A stretch of DNA of 64,000 bases from Paraglaciecola mesophila KMM 241 (GTDB taxonomy: Bacteria; Pseudomonadota; Gammaproteobacteria; Enterobacterales; Alteromonadaceae): assembly GCF_000315015.1 (NCBI RefSeq), contig NZ_BAEP01000054.1:1-64000 (forward strand), read 5' to 3'. Under the pieces are notes generated by a model. The model saw only the letters and a program-made list of their open reading frames with translations, ran no database searches and was not told where the DNA came from. Each line of letters starts with the position of its first letter. Within the stretch, counting starts at the first letter, position 1. The position numbers and the translations under genes are program-made. Of this stretch, positions 37,552 through 46,657 are shown piece after piece.

Positions 37552-37678
37552 AACCCACCCCTTAAACAAAGAAGGGAACAAAGACGTAATGATGTCCAAT
37601 GCTCCCTATCGAGTTTCTAACTAACCGAATTATGCAATTCAGTATAATCCACTTTTTAACGCATAAAATATAATAAAC

Positions 37679-38503
37679 CTAGCCCAACAAACTTAAGGCA
37701 GTTTGGGGAGCTTGGTTTGCCTGACTTAAGACCGATAGTGATGCTTGTTGAATGATTTGATTACGAGTCAGTTCTGCCGTTTCAGCTGCAAAATCAGTGT
37801 CGCGAATACGTGAACGTGCGCTGGAAATATTCTCAGAAATGTTACTTAAGTTTCTAATGGTAGATTGAAAGCGATTTTGCACAGCCCCAAGATCAGCACG
37901 AACACCCCCAACGACCGAAATTGCTTCAGAAATAGCGGTTAATGCTGCGGATGCTCCATCAACGGTGGCCACATCGATGTTATCAATGCTCAGACCTGTA
38001 GCCCCGAAACCATCATTACGAGATAAATTTACTGATATATTCTGATTACCATTTGCACCTACTAAAAAGCTCGCTGAAAATGTGCCATCAAGGATGTCAG
38101 TTGTACCGAATTGCGTGTCAGTCGATATTCTGGTTATTTCAGACTTTAAGGCCGAAACTTCTTTTTGCAATGCTCCGCGATCTGCGTCTGAGTTAATTCC
38201 GTTTTGCGATTGTACTGCTAGCTGACGAATGCGCTGCAATGACGATGTAACTTCTCCTAAGGCACCTTCTGCGGTTTGCGCTAATGAGATTGCATCGTTT
38301 GCATTTCTGGCAGCTTGATCTAAACCCTGTATCTGTGTCGTTAAACGATCTGAAATCTGTAGCCCAGCTGCATCATCTGCCGCGCGATTGATGCGAAAAC
38401 CTGATGATAAACGTTCAAAAGATGTATTAAGTGACGCGCCTGAATTGAACAACTGACGCTGAGCATTTAACGATGCCACGTTGGTATTAACGAATAATGC
38501 CAT
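37679..38503 (-). CDS. fliC: Flagellin (paralogue 1)
   Basis: A 274-residue flagellin: N-terminal ALFVNTNVASLNAQRQLFNSG and RLSSGFRINRAADDAAGLQ, C-terminal ARSRIRDTDFAAETAELTRNQI and SVLSQANQAPQTALSLLG. The middle domain is short, as in many polar-flagellated marine bacteria. The ATG at 38503 has AGGAGG close by; a longer in-frame start is rejected. It closely resembles the flagellins at 39927 and 41153. A sigma-28 promoter lies 170-196 bases upstream. No terminator is obvious before flaG. Confidence 0.96.
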   Translation of the reverse strand: MALFVNTNVASLNAQRQLFNSGASLNTSFERLSSGFRINRAADDAAGLQISDRLTTQIQGLDQAARNANDAISLAQTAEGALGEVTSSLQRIRQLAVQSQNGINSDADRGALQKEVSALKSEITRISTDTQFGTTDILDGTFSASFLVGANGNQNISVNLSRNDGFGATGLSIDNIDVATVDGASAALTAISEAISVVGGVRADLGAVQNRFQSTIRNLSNISENISSARSRIRDTDFAAETAELTRNQIIQQASLSVLSQANQAPQTALSLLG

Positions 38504-38672
38504 GATAGAACCTCCTGGAAACCTACCAATATCGCGTTGCGCATGGTAAGCCCGCCTCAAAATTCAGTAGCAATGAGCCTCCTCATTGATACCGCCTCAC
38601 TAAATTATTGCTCAGCACCTCTACTTCGCAATAACACTATAAATGACCGATTAGATCACCCCTCAACCAATG

Positions 38673-38699
38673 TTATCGACCATAACTTCAACAACTTTA
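38673..38699 (-). promoter_or_regulatory. Sigma-28 promoter of flagellin paralogue 1
   Basis: On the minus strand TAAAG is followed after 14 bases by GTCGATAA, an almost perfect FliA promoter. It predicts a 5' untranslated region of about 160 bases before the ATG at 38503. Confidence 0.88.
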
Positions 38700-38845
38700 G
38701 TTTTTATTTTGATTTTTTATTCAGGCAGTTTATTTTACATAGGATAGAAATAATTTTTAGCATACAGAAAGTTGGCACGTGAGGTGCTTGTTTGAAATGG
38801 TGAAGCAATAAGAATTGAGAAACGTCAAGAACTTGGCGGGAGAAT

Positions 38846-38873
38846 AAAAAAGGCCGGGCCAAATGACCCGACC
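38846..38873 (-). terminator. Rho-independent terminator in the flagellin block
   Basis: A nine-pair stem (38852-38860 with 38865-38873, partly G-T pairs, loop of four) runs on the minus strand into six T residues. Its flank (TTAGGAGA at 38886-38893) resembles the flank of the terminator after flagellin paralogue 3, but here the nearest upstream gene on the same strand, flagellin paralogue 2, ends about 1 kb away. Confidence 0.8.
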
Positions 38874-39132
38874 GAATTGCTCACGTTAGGAGAACGAGCA
38901 AAAGAGTTTCTGTCCGACTAGCAGATCAGAGAATGAATACTGGCCTCTCAACCAAACTTCTACACTCTCAGTTCTGTTGGTCGGCGTTTTGCGCTAGTTG
39001 AACCACGCATCATCCCTGAATAATATCAACAACTTTCCCTAGTTGCCTACCGGGCGGCCTCTCATTTCCTACCCTCTAAGTAATATCTTAGTCATCAAAC
39101 AATGATCTAACATTATTTCACGTGCAGACCTG

Positions 39133-39342
39133 TTACTGAACAGCAATGAGAGTTGCGTTGTTCATCTCTTGTAACGGCACTTCTTGCAACGGACTTTTTC
39201 TGCCGTTGTAATGGCAATTCCTGTAAACTGATAACCTTTCGTTGCCGCTTCCTGCCATTAAATTATAGTCGTTAACGGCTAACTCAAGTTCGGCTCCCCA
39301 GGTACATTCGCCAACCCAGTGAATATATAAACTCGGTGACAC
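39133..39342 (-). CDS. Candidate small protein of unknown function
   Basis: A 69-codon frame starting with GTG at 39342, with AAGGA about nine bases upstream (TTTAAGGATAAGACAA). The translation begins MSPSLYIHWVGECTWGAELE, with no signal peptide or membrane segment and two cysteines. No family is recognised. A sigma-28-like site lies about 170 bases upstream and the terminator at 38846-38873 would end the transcript. It could be chance; the amino-acid mix is plausible but the frame is short. Confidence 0.25.
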   Translation of the reverse strand: MSPSLYIHWVGECTWGAELELAVNDYNLMAGSGNERLSVYRNCHYNGRKSPLQEVPLQEMNNATLIAVQ

Positions 39343-39508
39343 TTGTCTTATCCTTAAACGTAACGATGCTTTAAAGCATTCAGATACTTTATATATCCTC
39401 TCACCTGCAGCGTAAATACACTCATTCGCGACTTAGGTTATTCTCCTTCCACTTACAGAGGAAGTAATGTCACGATAATTACCACTTGGTGCACTTTAAC
39501 GGTATGAC

Positions 39509-39537
39509 TCATCGGCCCAATCGACACACCAACTTTC
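39509..39537 (-). promoter_or_regulatory. Possible sigma-28 promoter in the flagellin 2 downstream region
   Basis: Minus-strand GAAAG followed after 16 bases by GCCGATGA. The -10 part is close to GCCGATAA; the -35 part and spacing are less ideal than in the flagellin promoters nearby. It points toward the small frame at 39133-39342. Confidence 0.4.
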
Positions 39538-39794
39538 AATACTAGGCTCTATCAATCTGAGTCATTTTCACAATGGCCTAGCAAGGCTTTCATTTCAGAC
39601 GCTTTTGCACAGCTACCTTGCCTACAATGAGCACTCTGTTTTATTAACAGCCTATGTTTAACAGCTACTAATCTAAAGTGTAAGTCTCGCTAATTTGGCA
39701 CATAAAGTGCTTTATTTATCTTGCCAACTAGTACCCTGGTTGGCCTATTTTGTTTGTGTTACCACACGACAAAATGTATTGAGCGAAAGCTCTA

Positions 39795-39865
39795 GCTGAC
39801 AGGCAGGTTTGATGGCCTAAACCTCAAAACCTCACTACCTCCTGGCGTCTTCCTTGTCTGTCAGC
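39795..39865. repeat. Inverted repeat downstream of flagellin paralogue 2
   Basis: GCTGACAGGCA (39795-39805) and TGTCTGTCAGC (39855-39865) are complementary over 11 positions with one G-T pair, enclosing about 50 bases. In the flagellin transcript it would form a stable stem shortly after the coding region; it is not followed by a T tract. Confidence 0.5.
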
Positions 39866-39926
39866 CATTTCACTTTCTTTTAAATCCCTTTGGGCATCCG
39901 ACCTGCCACCCATCTGTTCACTATCA

Positions 39927-40757
39927 TTAACCTTGCAATAGTTGCAGAGCTGATTGTGGACGCTGATTAGCTTGACCCAAAACAGTAATACTCGCCTGTT
40001 GAATAATCTGCCACCGAGTCAATTCTGCCGTTTCAACTGCAAAGTCAGTATCTCGAATACGACTGCGGGCTGCTGACACGTTTTCAGATATGTTGCTCAG
40101 ATTGCGAATAGTTGATTGAAATCTATTTTGAATAGCACCGAGATCAGCACGCTTAGCATCAATAACCGATATTGCTTCTAATACAGCGACCATCGCCCTA
40201 GATGCTTGGGCTTCTGTGGCAACGGAGATAATTTCTCCTTCGAACAAACCCTCTGGCCCATATCCATTTGCTCTAGATATATTGACGCTGATTGTCTGAC
40301 CCGGGTTTGCTCCCACAAGAAATGCGGATGAGAACCCACCACTTAGGATATTTACACCACCGAATTGAGAAGTAGCAGCGATTCGGCTCATTTCAAATTT
40401 GAGCGCATCGACTTCTTTTTGCAATGCCAGTCTATCTGCTGATGCATTAATCCCGTTTTGAGCCTGAACGGCTAAAACCCTGATACGTTGCAATGCGGTG
40501 GTGACTTCCCCTAACGCTCCTTCTGCGGTTTGCGCTAAAGAAATGCCATCATTGGCGTTTCGCACGGCCATGTTAAGGCCAAGAACTTGCGTCGTAAGTC
40601 GATTGGATATTTGTAATCCAGCCGCATCATCTTTGGCACTATTAATGCGAAATCCAGATGACAATCTTTCAAACGCCGTGTTTAAATTATTGTTCGACGT
40701 GAATAACTGACGAGTAGCATTCAACGACGACACATTCGTATTAACGAATAAGCTCAT
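39927..40757 (-). CDS. fliC: Flagellin (paralogue 2)
   Basis: A 276-residue flagellin (SLFVNTNVSSLNATRQLFTSN at the start; ARSRIRDTDFAVETAELTRWQI and TVLGQANQRPQSALQLLQG at the end). It is the most divergent of the three close paralogues, with differences such as NNNLNTAF, AVRNANDGI and a tryptophan in ELTRWQI, so it may be a minor subunit. TAGGAG precedes the ATG. A sigma-28 promoter lies at 40907-40934. Confidence 0.95.
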   Translation of the reverse strand: MSLFVNTNVSSLNATRQLFTSNNNLNTAFERLSSGFRINSAKDDAAGLQISNRLTTQVLGLNMAVRNANDGISLAQTAEGALGEVTTALQRIRVLAVQAQNGINASADRLALQKEVDALKFEMSRIAATSQFGGVNILSGGFSSAFLVGANPGQTISVNISRANGYGPEGLFEGEIISVATEAQASRAMVAVLEAISVIDAKRADLGAIQNRFQSTIRNLSNISENVSAARSRIRDTDFAVETAELTRWQIIQQASITVLGQANQRPQSALQLLQG

Positions 40758-40906
40758 TTTCTTTCTCCTAACGATTTTTTAAACTTTCACCCGACTATTA
40801 TTTTTATGTATCGTGATGAATACAGGACCTTGCTTTAATTATTATTGGTCTCTGTTTCTAGTGCTGGCTTATTATTTTTTTGAGTTACCTAGCGACTATG
40901 TTTAAG

Positions 40907-40934
40907 TTATCGAACGGACACAGAAAATCCTTTA
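40907..40934 (-). promoter_or_regulatory. Sigma-28 promoter of flagellin paralogue 2
   Basis: Minus-strand TAAAG, 15 bases, then TTCGATAA. The -35 is perfect, the -10 two bases off consensus and the spacing one base longer than in the sister promoters, which suggests weaker expression than paralogues 1 and 3. Confidence 0.75.
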
Positions 40935-40998
40935 GCGGAAAAATTAACTAAATATTTTTCTATTTTAAATTCAAACACTTACAAATAAAAATAAACGC

Positions 40999-41028
40999 AA
41001 AAAAAGCCGAGGGATACCCCTCGGCTTT
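40999..41028 (-). terminator. Terminator after flagellin paralogue 3
   Basis: An 11-bp stem AAAGCCGAGGG/CCCTCGGCTTT (41003-41013 with 41018-41028) around four bases is followed on the minus strand by a T tract. It lies about 125 bases after the flagellin stop at 41153. Confidence 0.92.
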
Positions 41029-41152
41029 ACGCTCTGACTTTAGGAGAGAGTGAGCAGACTCTCAACTGATTGGTTCTTTTTAACCTGGTGCACTACCTCC
41101 TGGCTTCAAAGCCCCAAACAGTAGGGTCTCGAAACCTAGGTTAACTAACCAA

Positions 41153-41977
41153 TTAACCTAGTAAAGATAAAGCTGACTGAGGACGCTGATTCGCCTGACT
41201 CAGTACAGTTAAACTTGCTTGCTGGATGATCTGGTTACGAGTCAATTCTGCAGTTTCAGATGCGAAATCGGTATCACGAATACGTGAACGAGCACCCGAT
41301 ACGTTTTCAGAGATGTTGGACAAGTTACGGATAGTTGATTGGAAACGGTTTTGAAGCGCACCCAAGTCCGCTCTTACGCCACCTACAGAAGAGATAGCTT
41401 CAGAGATAGCTGTCAACGCTGCAGATGCACCCTCAACGGTATCTACGTTAACGTCGTCTATATTAAGACCTGCCGCACCAAAACCATCAGTACGTGACAA
41501 GTTTACAGAGATATTCTGTCCACCATTGGCACCTACCAAGAACTTAGCCGAAAAATCTCCTTTTAGGATATCAGTAGTACCAAACTGAGAATCAGTCGAA
41601 ATACGCGTGATTTCAGATTTAAGTGCTGAAACTTCTTTCTGCAAAGCTACACGGTCTGCTTCTGAGTTAATGCCGTTTTGTGATTGAACAGCAAGCTGAC
41701 GAATACGTTGCAATGAAGATGTTACTTCACCTAATGCGCCTTCAGCTGTCTGCGTTAATGAAATCGCGTCGTTTGCGTTTCTAGCAGCTTGGTCAAGACC
41801 TTGTACTTGAGTAGTCAAGCGGTCAGTAATTTGTAGACCTGCGGCATCATCTGCTGCACGGTTGATTCGAAAGCCCGATGAAAGACGTTCGAAGGAAGTA
41901 TTCAAGCTGTTAGCTGAATTGAATAATTGGCGTTGTGCGTTCAAAGACGACACGTTGGTATTTACGTATAAACCCAT
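41153..41977 (-). CDS. fliC: Flagellin (paralogue 3)
   Basis: A 274-residue flagellin nearly identical in pattern to paralogue 1 (LYVNTNVSSLNAQRQLFNSA; RLSSGFRINRAADDAAGLQ; C-terminal NQIIQQASLTVLSQANQRP, SALSLLG). Serine and threonine residues in the short central domain are candidate acceptors for the pseudaminic-type glycan. AGGAG precedes the ATG, the promoter at 42103-42129 is a near-perfect sigma-28 site and a strong terminator follows, so this is probably the major filament subunit. Confidence 0.96.
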   Translation of the reverse strand: MGLYVNTNVSSLNAQRQLFNSANSLNTSFERLSSGFRINRAADDAAGLQITDRLTTQVQGLDQAARNANDAISLTQTAEGALGEVTSSLQRIRQLAVQSQNGINSEADRVALQKEVSALKSEITRISTDSQFGTTDILKGDFSAKFLVGANGGQNISVNLSRTDGFGAAGLNIDDVNVDTVEGASAALTAISEAISSVGGVRADLGALQNRFQSTIRNLSNISENVSGARSRIRDTDFASETAELTRNQIIQQASLTVLSQANQRPQSALSLLG

Positions 41978-42102
41978 GGTTTTCTCCTACACTCTCAGTC
42001 CAGTTTTCACTGGCAACCGAAAATCATAATCGGTGGTTAAATAACACTAATTAGTATGATGATTCGTTAAATAAATCATCACTACTGGCTCTCTCAGAAA
42101 TG

Positions 42103-42129
42103 TTATCGACGGTAGGAAAATTCTCTTTA
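42103..42129 (-). promoter_or_regulatory. Sigma-28 promoter of flagellin paralogue 3
   Basis: Minus-strand TAAAG, 14 bases, GTCGATAA. It is 126-152 bases before the ATG and shares spacing and -10 sequence with the promoter of paralogue 1. Confidence 0.9.
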
Positions 42130-42137
42130 ACTAAAAT

Positions 42138-42162
42138 TTGCCGTTTTTTCGTTAAACGGCAA
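42138..42162. repeat. Inverted repeat between flagellin 3 and the propeller gene
   Basis: TTGCCGTTT (42138-42146) and AAACGGCAA (42154-42162) form a perfect nine-base inverted repeat with a seven-base spacer, immediately upstream of the flagellin sigma-28 -35 box and 40 bases before the divergent propeller gene. It could be a regulator-binding site acting on both genes, or a cruciform. Confidence 0.5.
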
Positions 42163-42201
42163 CGAATTGCCGCTTTGCAATTGCTAAACAATTGAGTTCC
42201 A

Positions 42202-43173
42202 ATGGTTTTATTAAAATCGCCACGGTCAAAAATAATGCAAATAAAAAGTATTAAACGCGTGACTCGAGCACATAAACATCACGCATTTAGCGATTTATGT
42301 GAGTTTGAAGGGTCGCTTTACTGTTGTTTCAGAGTAGCAAGCAACCATGTGAGTGACGATGGTGTCATCAATGTGTTGACCCTCACTGATAATGGCCAAA
42401 TAACCTATAAACAACGTATCAGCCTGCCTTCTAGTGATTTGCGTGACCCTAAGCTGAGCATAACACCCTCGGGGGAGCTGATGTTGTTGGCATACTCACG
42501 GCGAACACGTTCATCTAATTCTGTAGGTGTACTAGGAGAGCACAGCCCTGTGATTTGGGTTTCTCAAAATGGACTGAGTTGGTCCAGCCCTAGAAACGTA
42601 GGCAATAAACATTGGTGGCTTTGGCGATTGCGCTGGCACAATCAAAATGCATATGGGCTTGCATATAATCGTTCAGCCAATGCGGTACACTTTTATGGGG
42701 GTAACCCAAAGCGTAGCTTCCACCGCGACAAAACCAATGCCTTTAGTTTGCAAACGCATGACAAAGGCTACCCGAACGAAAGCGATATGTGTTTTGCAGA
42801 AGATGGCACTGCTTATGTGGTTTTACGTAGAGACAGCGATACTTATAGTGCCCAGTTTGGAATAAGTAAGTCACCTTACACACATTGGCATTGGATTGAT
42901 TTAGGATTTTATTTAGGTGGGCCTAACATGCTAAAGCTCGATGAACACAATGCGCTACTAGCAGGCAGGATAATATATAAAGGCAAATTCGTGACGGCGA
43001 TACTAAATCTAGAGCTTAAAAGCGCAAAAATCACCCTCCTCGTGGTTTTGCCATCAAGTGGGGACAATAGCTATCCCGGCATGGTTAAACGCAAAGACAC
43101 AGTGTTCGTTAGTTATTACTCATCACACCAAGACCAACAAGCGCACATATATTTAGCTCAGATAGCGCTTTAA
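42202..43173 (+). CDS. Sialidase-like beta-propeller protein
   Basis: A 323-residue protein without a signal peptide. Repeated blade-like strands recur: FSDLCEFEGSLYCCFRVA, DLRDPKLSITPSGELMLLAYS, VIWVSQNGLSWSSPRNVG (resembling a degenerate Asp-box), YPNESDMCFAEDGTAYVVLRRD, GPNMLKLDEHNALLAGRI, DNSYPGMVKRKDTVFVSYYS. The RDPKL and SYPGM elements resemble sialidase/BNR propellers. It sits on the opposite strand between flagellin 3 and flgL. A role in recognising or trimming a nonulosonic acid is attractive but unproven. I use the ATG at 42202, where GAG lies five bases upstream; 42235 is an alternative. Confidence 0.75.
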   Translation: MVLLKSPRSKIMQIKSIKRVTRAHKHHAFSDLCEFEGSLYCCFRVASNHVSDDGVINVLTLTDNGQITYKQRISLPSSDLRDPKLSITPSGELMLLAYSRRTRSSNSVGVLGEHSPVIWVSQNGLSWSSPRNVGNKHWWLWRLRWHNQNAYGLAYNRSANAVHFYGGNPKRSFHRDKTNAFSLQTHDKGYPNESDMCFAEDGTAYVVLRRDSDTYSAQFGISKSPYTHWHWIDLGFYLGGPNMLKLDEHNALLAGRIIYKGKFVTAILNLELKSAKITLLVVLPSSGDNSYPGMVKRKDTVFVSYYSSHQDQQAHIYLAQIAL

Positions 43174-43251
43174 GCGGATAAAGCGCTGTTTGAAACTTTA
43201 AGGCTGCAACTAAATGCGAAAACTTTCAGATCAGGCCTGAACTACTGCAGC

Positions 43252-44478
43252 TTAACTGATGTAATCGAAAAGCGATAACCCTGTCACTTTTGCAAATGTG
43301 GCTTGGGCCGCTTGTAAAGCAGTCTCTTGTTTGCTTAGTTCTGATACTGCTTCTGCGTAGTCAACATCTTCGATATTTGCTCTAGCCGTTTTATTGGATA
43401 TTTCGAGATCTAAGTTTGACGCAAATACCGATTGCGCCACATTGAGTTTCCCTCCAAGCAAAGATATTGAATCAGCGATACTGGTTAAACTGTTATCTAC
43501 TCCAATCAAGGCATCGCTAATTGCCTGTTCATAATCCCCATCGGAGATATTCTCATCTCTGAGGCTGTTGTAAAAGTCATTGAGCGTCTCGGCAATATTT
43601 TTCTTTTCAGGTTTTTGCAGTGTGTAGTTCACGGTATCGCCTGCAGCGCCTTCGATCGTAAACTCTTGCCCTTGAAACTCGAAAGGCTCACCACTGGTAA
43701 ATGGTTGCGTGCCCACCACAACGCCAGTACCAACATTGCTAATAGTCACTTCATCAACACCAGTAATACTTATCTGATACTCGTTATTCGCTGGGGTAAC
43801 AGGGTCGTAATTTTGTTTATGAAACTGATCAAATTCACTTTGAGCACTTATTCTGGTTGAGGCCGATGTAACACCACTTGTGGAAGAAATTTGACTGTCC
43901 AACCTTGCGTACACATCTTCAAATACCGTTTGCCCAGAGTTATTCATCGCTAAAGAAAAGGTATTTGAAATGCGAATATCGTTTAACCCTTCGTCACCTT
44001 CAAAGACATACTTATTACCAGCTGCGCCGGCAGTATAGCTGAATGCAGGGGTCGAGGATTGGTAACCAGCAAAAATGTATTCACCATTCGCACTTTGGCT
44101 ATTCATTGCATCAAATATTTGGTCTCGAATTTGTCCAATTTCGATGCTTATGGCGTTACGGTCATTAACGTCCAATATGCCGTTACCCGCTTGGATCATG
44201 AGCTGTCTTGCTCTTTGAATGTTATCCGTTACGTTCCCGAGTATGGTTTCTTCTTGCTCAACACTGTTAGTGAGCAAGTTATTGTTTTTGTTGTATTGAG
44301 CAATTAAATCAATTTCTTCTGTTAAACGTATTACTTGAGCAGATCCTACAGGATCATCCGACGGTCGAAGTAATTTTTTACCCGTAGATAGCTGCTGCTG
44401 AACATCCGACAAATCATCCTGATTGTCTAGTACAGCACGAATGCTTCTATCATATAACTGACCAGTGGAAATTCGCAT
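43252..44478 (-). CDS. flgL: Flagellar hook-filament junction protein FlgL
   Basis: A 408-residue hook-associated protein 3, related to flagellin at both ends (RISTGQLYDRSIRAVLDNQDDLSDVQQQLSTGKKLLRPSDDPVGSAQ in pieces at the start; ARANIEDVDYAEAVSELSKQE near the end). It links the hook to the filament with FlgK and follows flgK by 22 bases. No separate promoter is visible, so it appears to be read from the flgF transcript. Confidence 0.95.
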   Translation of the reverse strand: MRISTGQLYDRSIRAVLDNQDDLSDVQQQLSTGKKLLRPSDDPVGSAQVIRLTEEIDLIAQYNKNNNLLTNSVEQEETILGNVTDNIQRARQLMIQAGNGILDVNDRNAISIEIGQIRDQIFDAMNSQSANGEYIFAGYQSSTPAFSYTAGAAGNKYVFEGDEGLNDIRISNTFSLAMNNSGQTVFEDVYARLDSQISSTSGVTSASTRISAQSEFDQFHKQNYDPVTPANNEYQISITGVDEVTISNVGTGVVVGTQPFTSGEPFEFQGQEFTIEGAAGDTVNYTLQKPEKKNIAETLNDFYNSLRDENISDGDYEQAISDALIGVDNSLTSIADSISLLGGKLNVAQSVFASNLDLEISNKTARANIEDVDYAEAVSELSKQETALQAAQATFAKVTGLSLFDYIS

Positions 44479-44500
44479 TATAAACCCCTCACGTGTTTCA

Positions 44501-46630
44501 TTATCTCACCATACTCAAAATGGTGTCGAACATCTCTTGCGCAGTGTTTAACAAACGTGCTGAAGCCGCATAAGATTGCTGAAAGCGCACTAAATTGGCC
44601 GCCTCTTCATCTAAACTCACACCTGACACTGAGTCATACCAATCTTTTGATTGTAGCTTTAGCGCCTCGCCTGCTTTGACCGCAATATCCGCATTGGCTG
44701 CTTTTTGACCTATATCGCCAACAATATTGGCATACGCTTCGTGGAAACTAACCGGATCACCAGATCCCGCATTATTGAGCTGCATGCCGTTCTCATTTTG
44801 AAGATTAGCCATGATTAAGCCATTGCGGTTATCATTAAGTCCATTTTGGTTGAAACTGATAGAGAATGTATCCCCCGCTTTCGGCTCCCCTTGCAACGTA
44901 AAATCGTAACCAGGGTAATTATCAAGTGCACTAAATGCTGCGGGCCACCCTGGCGTGCCAGAAGCTTGCTCTAAAAGGTTATCCATCGATGAAATACCAC
45001 TTACCGTGGTGATAACAGTGCCTGCACTATCAAGCACTTCATATTCAGTGGCAGAGTTAAACCGCACCGATGCCGGTGCACCGACTCCACCACCGGGCGC
45101 AGCGCCAGGCGCATGAATACCTCCGGCCCCGTCAAAACCCGATGAGCGTAAATCAAAAGGTGCGGTGTCCACAAAGGTATTTGTCACTGTTGTTGAAACG
45201 AGCTCTGAGCCGCCTAAATTATCTTCGCCTGCTTCAATTCTAATCGGGCTTGCTAACGCTAAGTCTTCTGGGCGTGTGGTGAACACTTCGATTTTGTCTG
45301 CCACATCTTTGGTCGGTTGCAATAAGAACTGGTCATCTACCGTGTAACCAGCGCCTTTGGAAAACTCTAACTCGATACCACCAAAAATTTCATTAAACTC
45401 GCCACTTTGTGCAGTTAACCCTGTATAACTCTGGGTAAGAGCCGTACCGTTCACATCGGTCACAGGTGAACCATCTAGGTTAAGTAATTCAACGGTGACA
45501 TCTACAGTTGGCGGCACCCCCGCCGTGACTCCGTCAATGGTAACTCGGTAATCAGCGCTGGTAATTTCACTGGCACCGCCTTTTGAAATACGGCCATTAA
45601 CGATAGAGGTACTATCAGCATTATCTGGATAATTAAGAGCCGTGGTGATAGGACGTGTAAAAATCTCGCCTCCCAATTGCTGGTCATAATCCATACCCGC
45701 CCGGTTTTGCGTATTCACAGCTTCGGTTACCGCTAAAGCGATTTGTCCTAGCTCTCGGCGACTGGGCTCTAGTACCTCATCACGATAGCGAAATAACCCA
45801 CCAATCGTCCCTCCTAGCTCGGTTTCCGCTAAGTTTAAAGAGGTTGGTTTGCCATTACTGGTCAACTGTAACGATTTATAATTCAAATCTGCACTGTTAC
45901 TCACTTCAAACACACTAAACGTGCCGTCTTGCATTACAAGTGACTCACCTGAGGTGAGGTTAATCATGATGGAGCCATCATTGTTTGAACTATTTCGGGT
46001 CTCAATCGACACCAGACTGCTTAATTCCAGCACCGCATTATCTCTTTGATTCATCAGCGCACCAGGCTCATCGTGACGATTATTAGCTTGAGCGATTCGA
46101 ATAGACTCATTAAATGAGGCAATAGATTCGACTAAAGAATTTACTTTATTTAATGAGGAGGTAAACTCAAAATTAACTTCCCTCTCTTTCTCAGCCATAA
46201 AGGTGGATAATGTGCCCATTTGGCCAAGCATTGAGTCGGCATCGCCCAGCACCAATTGTCGAGCAGACATATTCGTCGGATCATCATTAGCCGTTTGCAG
46301 CGATGCAAAAAAACGGCTCATACTACTTGAAATAGAATTTGCTTCGCTGGCGAAAACATTATCTAAAACAGCCGTTTTGCTCCAATAAGCTTCATGCTCA
46401 GCAAGATTGGTGGTGTCTCGGCGCAACTGGTTCTGAGCAAACGTGTTCATTACTCGCTCAGTAGTGAATTGGCCGACACCTCCGGTTAACTCAGCTACGA
46501 AGTTTGTTCGCTCACGAACATAACCTTCGGTGTTCACATTGGCTATATTATTACCTGTGGTACTGAGTAATTGATTACTTGCCTCCACACCAGAGCGGGC
46601 GATAGAGAGCAAATCCGCCGTTCTAATCAT
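44501..46630 (-). CDS. flgK: Flagellar hook-associated protein 1 FlgK
   Basis: A 709-residue protein with the FlgK start LLSIARSGVEASNQLLSTTGNN and NTEGYVRER, and the C-terminal VSLDEEAANLVRFQQSYAASARLL and AQEMFDTILS. It is longer than enteric FlgK (about 550 residues) because of insertions in the variable middle, which is normal for Vibrio and Alteromonas relatives. It follows flgJ by 27 bases. Confidence 0.96.
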   Translation of the reverse strand: MIRTADLLSIARSGVEASNQLLSTTGNNIANVNTEGYVRERTNFVAELTGGVGQFTTERVMNTFAQNQLRRDTTNLAEHEAYWSKTAVLDNVFASEANSISSSMSRFFASLQTANDDPTNMSARQLVLGDADSMLGQMGTLSTFMAEKEREVNFEFTSSLNKVNSLVESIASFNESIRIAQANNRHDEPGALMNQRDNAVLELSSLVSIETRNSSNNDGSIMINLTSGESLVMQDGTFSVFEVSNSADLNYKSLQLTSNGKPTSLNLAETELGGTIGGLFRYRDEVLEPSRRELGQIALAVTEAVNTQNRAGMDYDQQLGGEIFTRPITTALNYPDNADSTSIVNGRISKGGASEITSADYRVTIDGVTAGVPPTVDVTVELLNLDGSPVTDVNGTALTQSYTGLTAQSGEFNEIFGGIELEFSKGAGYTVDDQFLLQPTKDVADKIEVFTTRPEDLALASPIRIEAGEDNLGGSELVSTTVTNTFVDTAPFDLRSSGFDGAGGIHAPGAAPGGGVGAPASVRFNSATEYEVLDSAGTVITTVSGISSMDNLLEQASGTPGWPAAFSALDNYPGYDFTLQGEPKAGDTFSISFNQNGLNDNRNGLIMANLQNENGMQLNNAGSGDPVSFHEAYANIVGDIGQKAANADIAVKAGEALKLQSKDWYDSVSGVSLDEEAANLVRFQQSYAASARLLNTAQEMFDTILSMVR

Positions 46631-46657
46631 GATTTATACTCCGCAAACTGATGTTGT

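Larger units (their letters stand above)
38874..39926 (-). other. 1-kb unassigned region downstream of flagellin paralogue 2
   Basis: Over a kilobase without an established gene. It holds a weak 69-codon frame (39133-39342), a sigma-28-like site (39509-39537) and a long-range inverted repeat (39795-39805 with 39855-39865). CACTACCTCCTGGC at 39833-39846 recurs at 41091-41104 downstream of flagellin paralogue 3, where it lies within 65 bases of the terminator. Here the equivalent distance is about 960 bases, so extra sequence seems to sit between the flagellin 3' region and its terminator. Confidence 0.6.

Noticed and set aside
37620-37660. Sigma-54 site before flaG
   Set aside because: The spacing between the GG and GC elements is again 13 bases, so it does not meet the sigma-54 pattern.
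38537-38782. Plus-strand 81-codon frame opposite the flagellin 1 leader
   Set aside because: It overlaps the flagellin ribosome-binding region and the sigma-28 promoter on the other strand, has no ribosome-binding site and no recognisable features.
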